64,000 nt of DNA from contig NZ_KB899660.1 in the NCBI RefSeq assembly GCF_000378385.1, forward strand, positions 744,001 through 808,000. The letters run 5' to 3'. The notes below the pieces were generated by a model. It ran no database searches. It was not told the DNA's origin and worked only from the letters and a program-made list of their open reading frames with translations. The translations under genes were made by a program, and so were the position numbers. Source of the DNA: Paenibacillus daejeonensis DSM 15491 (GTDB taxonomy: Bacteria; Bacillota; Bacilli; Paenibacillales; Paenibacillaceae). This document shows positions 60,703 to 64,000 of the stretch, piece by piece. The stretch's first letter is position 1. Every line of letters begins with the position of its first letter.

Positions 60703-60888
60703 ATGAATACGACTGTATCCGCCATCTTTATTATTTCCGCCTTCGTCCTGGGCGGCGTGATCATGCTGTATCGGGAATCCATTCCCGCCCGGCTGCGGCG
60801 TGGACTGGCGCTGACGGCGATTTTCCTCATTGCCTTTGCCTTTTTCCTGATCGTCTACAGTCTCTTTATGATGGGCAGCGACGGATAG
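60703..60888 (+). CDS. Small two-helix membrane protein, unknown
   Basis: A 61-residue protein with two membrane helices (about 5-23 and 37-56) joined by a basic turn (RESIPARLRRGL). TGGAGGAC precedes the ATG by six bases. It is probably co-transcribed with the 77-residue gene. No family is recognised. Confidence 0.65.
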   Translation: MNTTVSAIFIISAFVLGGVIMLYRESIPARLRRGLALTAIFLIAFAFFLIVYSLFMMGSDG

Positions 60889-60894
60889 TTTATA

Positions 60895-61041
60895 AGCACT
60901 TTTCAGCACCGAGAAGGTTGGAGGCAGGAGGAAATGAGGAGCGGAGCGTAGTGGAGACTACGTGAGCACCGGAAGTTCCGACTGCATTCAAGATTCGATG
61001 TCGAATCCACTTCTTCGATTTGCTTCGTGATCAAAAGTGCT
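60895..61041. repeat. 147-bp element bounded by 9-bp inverted repeats
   Basis: The gap between two genes holds a unit delimited by AGCACTTTT (60895-60903) and AAAAGTGCT (61033-61041). Inside are small palindromes: GTAGTGGAGACTAC and ATTCGATGTCGAAT. No open frame is convincing. The layout resembles a dispersed intergenic repeat or a MITE-like or structured RNA element; I believe similar sequences recur in Paenibacillus, but that is from memory. Confidence 0.5.
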
Positions 61042-61224
61042 AGTGTAGTGCATACTAGGCCAAACATTATGGAGGAGAAGTGATACTCCGTGAGCAAATG
61101 GCCAATGCTGCTGAAGCTCTGTCTGTCGCTAAGCCTGATTGTACCCGCTGGATGGCACCAGCCTGCGAAACGCCCTCTTACAGCCGGCGCAGGCGATATT
61201 ATACATAGTCCAAGGAGGAAACCC

Positions 61225-63024
61225 ATGAACGCTGTTATTAAACGGTCTGAGACCAAGCCCGAGCACCGCTGGAAGCTGGAAGATCTTTTTGCAAGCCAGG
61301 CTGACTGGGATAAAGAGTATGCCCTCGCCACCGCAGCGATTAAAAAAATTGCACAGTACGAAGGTAAACTGGATGACGCGGCACAGCTCAAAGCCTGTTT
61401 TACACTGGAAGATGAGATCAGTCTGCACGTGGAGCGTCTTTATGTCTACGCCAACATGCGTCATCATGAGGACATGGCAGCTCCCGAATACCAAGCGCTC
61501 TCTGACAAAAGTAAAAAGCTGAGCGTGCAATCTGGAGAAGCCACCTCCTTCATATCGCCCGAGGTGCTGTCCTTGCCGGACGAGAAGCTGGAGAAGTATA
61601 TTGCCGATCCAGAGCTTGCGCCATTCCACTCAACCCTCAAGGAAATGCGTCGTCAAAAAGCACACACCCTCTCCAAATCCGAGGAGATGCTGCTCGCCCA
61701 GGTTGGCAATGTATCGCAGGCGCCAAGCACGATTTTTGGCATGCTCAACAATGCTGATCTGAAATTCCCCAAGGTGAAGGATGAGAATGGCGAAGAAGTC
61801 GAGCTGACGCATGGCCGCTACATTCAGTTCCTGGAGAGCAAGAATCGTGAAGTACGCCGTGAGGCTTTTGAGAAGATGTATGAGACGTACGGCAAAATGA
61901 AAAATACGCTGGCCGCCACCTTGAACGCCAACGTGACAAAAAATACATTCTACGCCAATGCGCGCAAGTACCCATCCGTATTGGAGATGTCCCTGTTCGG
62001 CGACAACATCTCCAAGGATGTGTACACGAACCTGATCGATACGATTCATGAGCATCTGCCGCTGATGCATCGGTATATGAACCTTCGCAAGTCGCTCTTG
62101 AAGGTGGATGAGCTGCACATGTACGATCTCTTCGCTCCGCTGGTTGAAGAGTTCAAGATGGATATCTCCTATGAGGAGGCCAAAGCGCTCGTCAAGGAGA
62201 GTCTGAAGCCGCTCGGCGAAGATTACCTTGAGGTGCTGCAGGAAGGCTATGACAAGTCGTGGATTGATGTGTATGAGAATGAGGGTAAACGCAGTGGCGC
62301 TTATAGCTGGGGCGCATTCGGCACCCATCCTTATGTTCTTCTGAACCACAAGGATAACCTGAACAGCATGTTCACGCTGACGCATGAGATGGGCCACGCC
62401 TTGCACTCGTATTATTCGGATCAGGAACAGCCTTACCGGGATGCGCAGTATACCATCTTCCTGGCTGAGGTGGCTTCTACACTGAACGAAGCCCTCCTAA
62501 TGCATTATTTGCTGGAGAAATCGACAGATCCGAAAGAAAAAATGTATTTGCTCACCTACTATGCGGACCAGTTCCGTACGACCGTCTTCCGTCAAACGAT
62601 GTTCGCGGAATTCGAGAAGATCATCCATGAGAAGGTGGCCGAAGGCGAATCGCTGACTCCACAAGAACTGAGCAAAATCTACTATGACTTGAACGTCAAA
62701 TATTATGGCGAAGACATGGTTGTCGATCAGGATATCGAGATGGAGTGGGCTCGTATTCCTCATTTCTACACTAGCTTCTATGTCTATAAATACGCGACGG
62801 GCTTCTCAGCAGCCACAAGCTTCTCCAAGCAGATTCTTGAGGAGGGTGAGCCGGCTGTCGAACGCTATCTTGGATTCCTGAAGAGCGGCAGCAGCGACTA
62901 TTCCATCGAAATTCTGAAGAAGGCTGGCGTGGATATGTCTTCTCCGGCGCCAATCAGTCAAGCGATGAGCGTCTTCGAAGATTTGATCTCGCAGATGGAG
63001 CAGCTGGTAGCTCAAGGGAAATAA
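61225..63024 (+). CDS. pepF: Oligoendopeptidase F
   Basis: A 599-residue M3B zinc peptidase that degrades short peptides in the cytosol. The zinc motif is HEMGH (LTHEMGHALHSYY), with the third ligand Glu in LAEVASTLNEALL. AYSWGAFGTHPYVLLN is also typical. ATG 61225 lies seven bases after CAAGGAGG. The frame is open back to a GTG at 61090 that has its own GGAGGAG and would add a hydrophobic head; see findings. Confidence 0.95.
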   Translation: MNAVIKRSETKPEHRWKLEDLFASQADWDKEYALATAAIKKIAQYEGKLDDAAQLKACFTLEDEISLHVERLYVYANMRHHEDMAAPEYQALSDKSKKLSVQSGEATSFISPEVLSLPDEKLEKYIADPELAPFHSTLKEMRRQKAHTLSKSEEMLLAQVGNVSQAPSTIFGMLNNADLKFPKVKDENGEEVELTHGRYIQFLESKNREVRREAFEKMYETYGKMKNTLAATLNANVTKNTFYANARKYPSVLEMSLFGDNISKDVYTNLIDTIHEHLPLMHRYMNLRKSLLKVDELHMYDLFAPLVEEFKMDISYEEAKALVKESLKPLGEDYLEVLQEGYDKSWIDVYENEGKRSGAYSWGAFGTHPYVLLNHKDNLNSMFTLTHEMGHALHSYYSDQEQPYRDAQYTIFLAEVASTLNEALLMHYLLEKSTDPKEKMYLLTYYADQFRTTVFRQTMFAEFEKIIHEKVAEGESLTPQELSKIYYDLNVKYYGEDMVVDQDIEMEWARIPHFYTSFYVYKYATGFSAATSFSKQILEEGEPAVERYLGFLKSGSSDYSIEILKKAGVDMSSPAPISQAMSVFEDLISQMEQLVAQGK

Positions 63025-63049
63025 TAAGCAGGCTCGAATGTGAGTAAAT

Positions 63050-63297
63050 AGAGGAACAAAGGTGCGTTACAGCCGGCACTCAACGGTTTGTGAGGCAAAT
63101 AAGGAAACAAAGGTGCGTTACAGCGGGCGCCCAACGGTTCGCGAGGCAATTAGAGGAACAAAGGTGCGTTACAGCGGGGTCCCAACGCTTCGCGAGGCAA
63201 TTAGAGGAACAAAAGTGCGTTACAGCGGGGTCCCAACGGTTCGCGAGGCAAATAGAGGAACAAAGGTGCGTTACAGCGGGCATCCAACGGTTCGCGG
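63050..63297 (+). repeat. Five tandem copies of a 51-bp repeat
   Basis: Units start at 63050, 63101, 63152, 63203 and 63254; the first four are 51 bp and the last is cut at about 44 bp. Each begins with AGAGGAACAAAGGTGCGTTA and ends with a GGTTCGCGAGGCAATT-like stretch. A few positions vary in each copy. The unit length is a multiple of three, so reading frames stay open, but no ribosome site or gene is supported. It shares a core with the repeats at 12182-12364. Confidence 0.92.
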
Positions 63298-63330
63298 TCG
63301 CATCTGAACCACAAAAAATATGCCTAGATG

Positions 63331-63367
63331 AAAAGCAGGTACCGATAATTGGTACCTGCTTTTTTTG
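63331..63367. terminator. Terminator after the repeat array
   Basis: A 12-bp stem (AAGCAGGTACC / GGTACCTGCTT) with a seven-base loop and TTTTTTT on the plus strand; a T run on the other strand could serve the TetR gene too. Transcription from pepF would run through the repeats to this point. Confidence 0.85.
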
Positions 63368-63419
63368 TCTTCACCACTCATGAATTAACGTTCTAATGGC
63401 CGTTATTCTATCCCCTCTG

Positions 63420-64000
63420 CTAGACTGGCTTCGCCGATGCGCCTCTGCATCCGTCATGGAATAGCCGCACGGCAAACTCAATCCGTTGCTGGAGATCCTC
63501 TTCCGTAAAGGTCTGAGCGGTCAAGATATCCATCTTGAACACCTCCAGAATGCCGATAAAGGAAGCGGCGTGCATCTGAGGCTCCGCGATGTCGGCAGCT
63601 TCCAGCATGGCGGCTACGGCAGCCATATAATTACGACGGAAGGCATGCATCATCTCCATAAGCGCCTTGTCACTGTTGGGTGCCTGGAAGAACAGACGCG
63701 GATACCGCTTCACGCCATAATAATACGACAGATGATGGGTGGCGATTGCCCGTAACTGCTCCTGCAGGCTATGCTGCGGGCGCAGTATTCGCTCCAGCTT
63801 GCCGAGGAAGCGGTCATGATCCCGCTTCGTCATTGCGGTGAACAATTCTTCTTTGCTTGAAAAATAGAGATACAACGTTCCCTTGGCGATACCTGCCTCA
63901 TCAGCAATCTCCGACATCTTGGTTTCATAGAACCCTTTGGTGCCGAACAACTGGTACGCGGCATCTAGGATGATCGTCCACTTGTCGCCCGGTGCGGCAC
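63420..64000 (-). CDS. TetR-family regulator, 5' end outside window
   Basis: At least 193 residues of a TetR repressor. The DNA-binding part (ILDAAYQLFGTKGF, KMSEIADEAGIAKGTLYLYF) is complete enough to recognise, and the frame stays open to the window edge, so the start lies beyond 64000. The C-terminal ligand domain (SYYYGVKRYPRLFFQAP, FAVRLFHDGC) is of unknown specificity. An internal TTG at 63950 is not the start. Confidence 0.88.
   Translation of the reverse strand, partial: AAPGDKWTIILDAAYQLFGTKGFYETKMSEIADEAGIAKGTLYLYFSSKEELFTAMTKRDHDRFLGKLERILRPQHSLQEQLRAIATHHLSYYYGVKRYPRLFFQAPNSDKALMEMMHAFRRNYMAAVAAMLEAADIAEPQMHAASFIGILEVFKMDILTAQTFTEEDLQQRIEFAVRLFHDGCRGASAKPV

Noticed and set aside
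63050-63297. CRISPR array
   Set aside because: The units are contiguous copies of one 51-bp sequence with point changes. There are no distinct spacers and no cas genes.
63062-63383. Open reading frames on both strands across the 51-bp tandem array
   Set aside because: They stay open only because the unit is a multiple of three bases. They lack ribosome sites and give repetitive peptides in three different frames.

Overview
The window looks like chromosomal DNA of a Gram-positive spore former of the Bacillales, most probably Paenibacillus or a close relative. The signs are two YjcZ-type small sporulation proteins, a YtpB-type sesquarterpene synthase, a RelQ-type alarmone synthetase, a GlnR/TnrA box, strong AGGAGG ribosome binding sites with many GTG and TTG starts, and secreted proteins with copper-amine-oxidase-N ('stalk') domains, which Paenibacillus has in large numbers. 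I see no rRNA, tRNA, CRISPR array or prophage. The only clear mobile element is a TnpB-only IS200/IS605-like insertion.

Layout. 1-7.4 kb: a partial membrane protein, topB, a divergent SRAP protein, a VanY-like carboxypeptidase, a DUF2512 membrane protein with an alpha/beta hydrolase, a eukaryote-type HisA, BdbC and a small cytochrome c. 7.5-12.4 kb: a duplicated stalk-domain protein, DUF4184 and GNAT genes, the tnpB element, and a set of 22-bp motifs spaced 51 bp apart. 12.4-15.1 kb: fur with its own Fur box, then overlapping DCC / DoxX-like / DUF4166 genes. 15.2-22.4 kb: a six-gene locus reading type III polyketide synthase, methyltransferase, FAD oxidoreductase, MMPL exporter, histidine kinase, response regulator, closed by a hairpin terminator. 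22.6-28.1 kb: housekeeping genes (RsuA-type and RsmF-type rRNA modification, a thioredoxin-like protein, relQ, pyrD). 28.1-34.9 kb: an L,D-transpeptidase and a three-gene operon of CHASE2-adenylate cyclase, FecR/coiled-coil/cohesin-like protein and NHL/stalk protein. 35-44.6 kb: ferredoxin, dinB, cimA, a ResA-like protein, an MFS pump, a JAMM peptidase, a DnaQ-like exonuclease, a GlnD-like nucleotidyltransferase and an ammonium transporter under a GlnR box. 45-54.8 kb: MerR and YugP, a GltC-like regulator, rhomboid, tpx, a candidate 6S RNA, DUF624, cshA, YitT and a putative glycoside hydrolase. 54.8-64 kb: pfkA overlapping ytpB, two transporters, a nitroreductase, small unknown proteins, pepF, a five-copy 51-bp tandem repeat and a TetR regulator cut by the window edge.

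How the parts work together. The polyketide locus reads as synthesis, tailoring, export and sensing of a lipid-like polyketide. The CHASE2/FecR/NHL operon reads as an envelope module with cyclic-AMP output. The amt region is tied to nitrogen control by a sigma-A promoter with a GlnR/TnrA site just downstream of it, and its neighbours include a GlnD-like protein and a GltC-like regulator. The least explained features are the two 51-bp-period repeat loci that share a core motif, the 147-bp inverted-repeat-bounded element before pepF, the SRAP protein that has lost most catalytic residues, and the eukaryote-type HisA.
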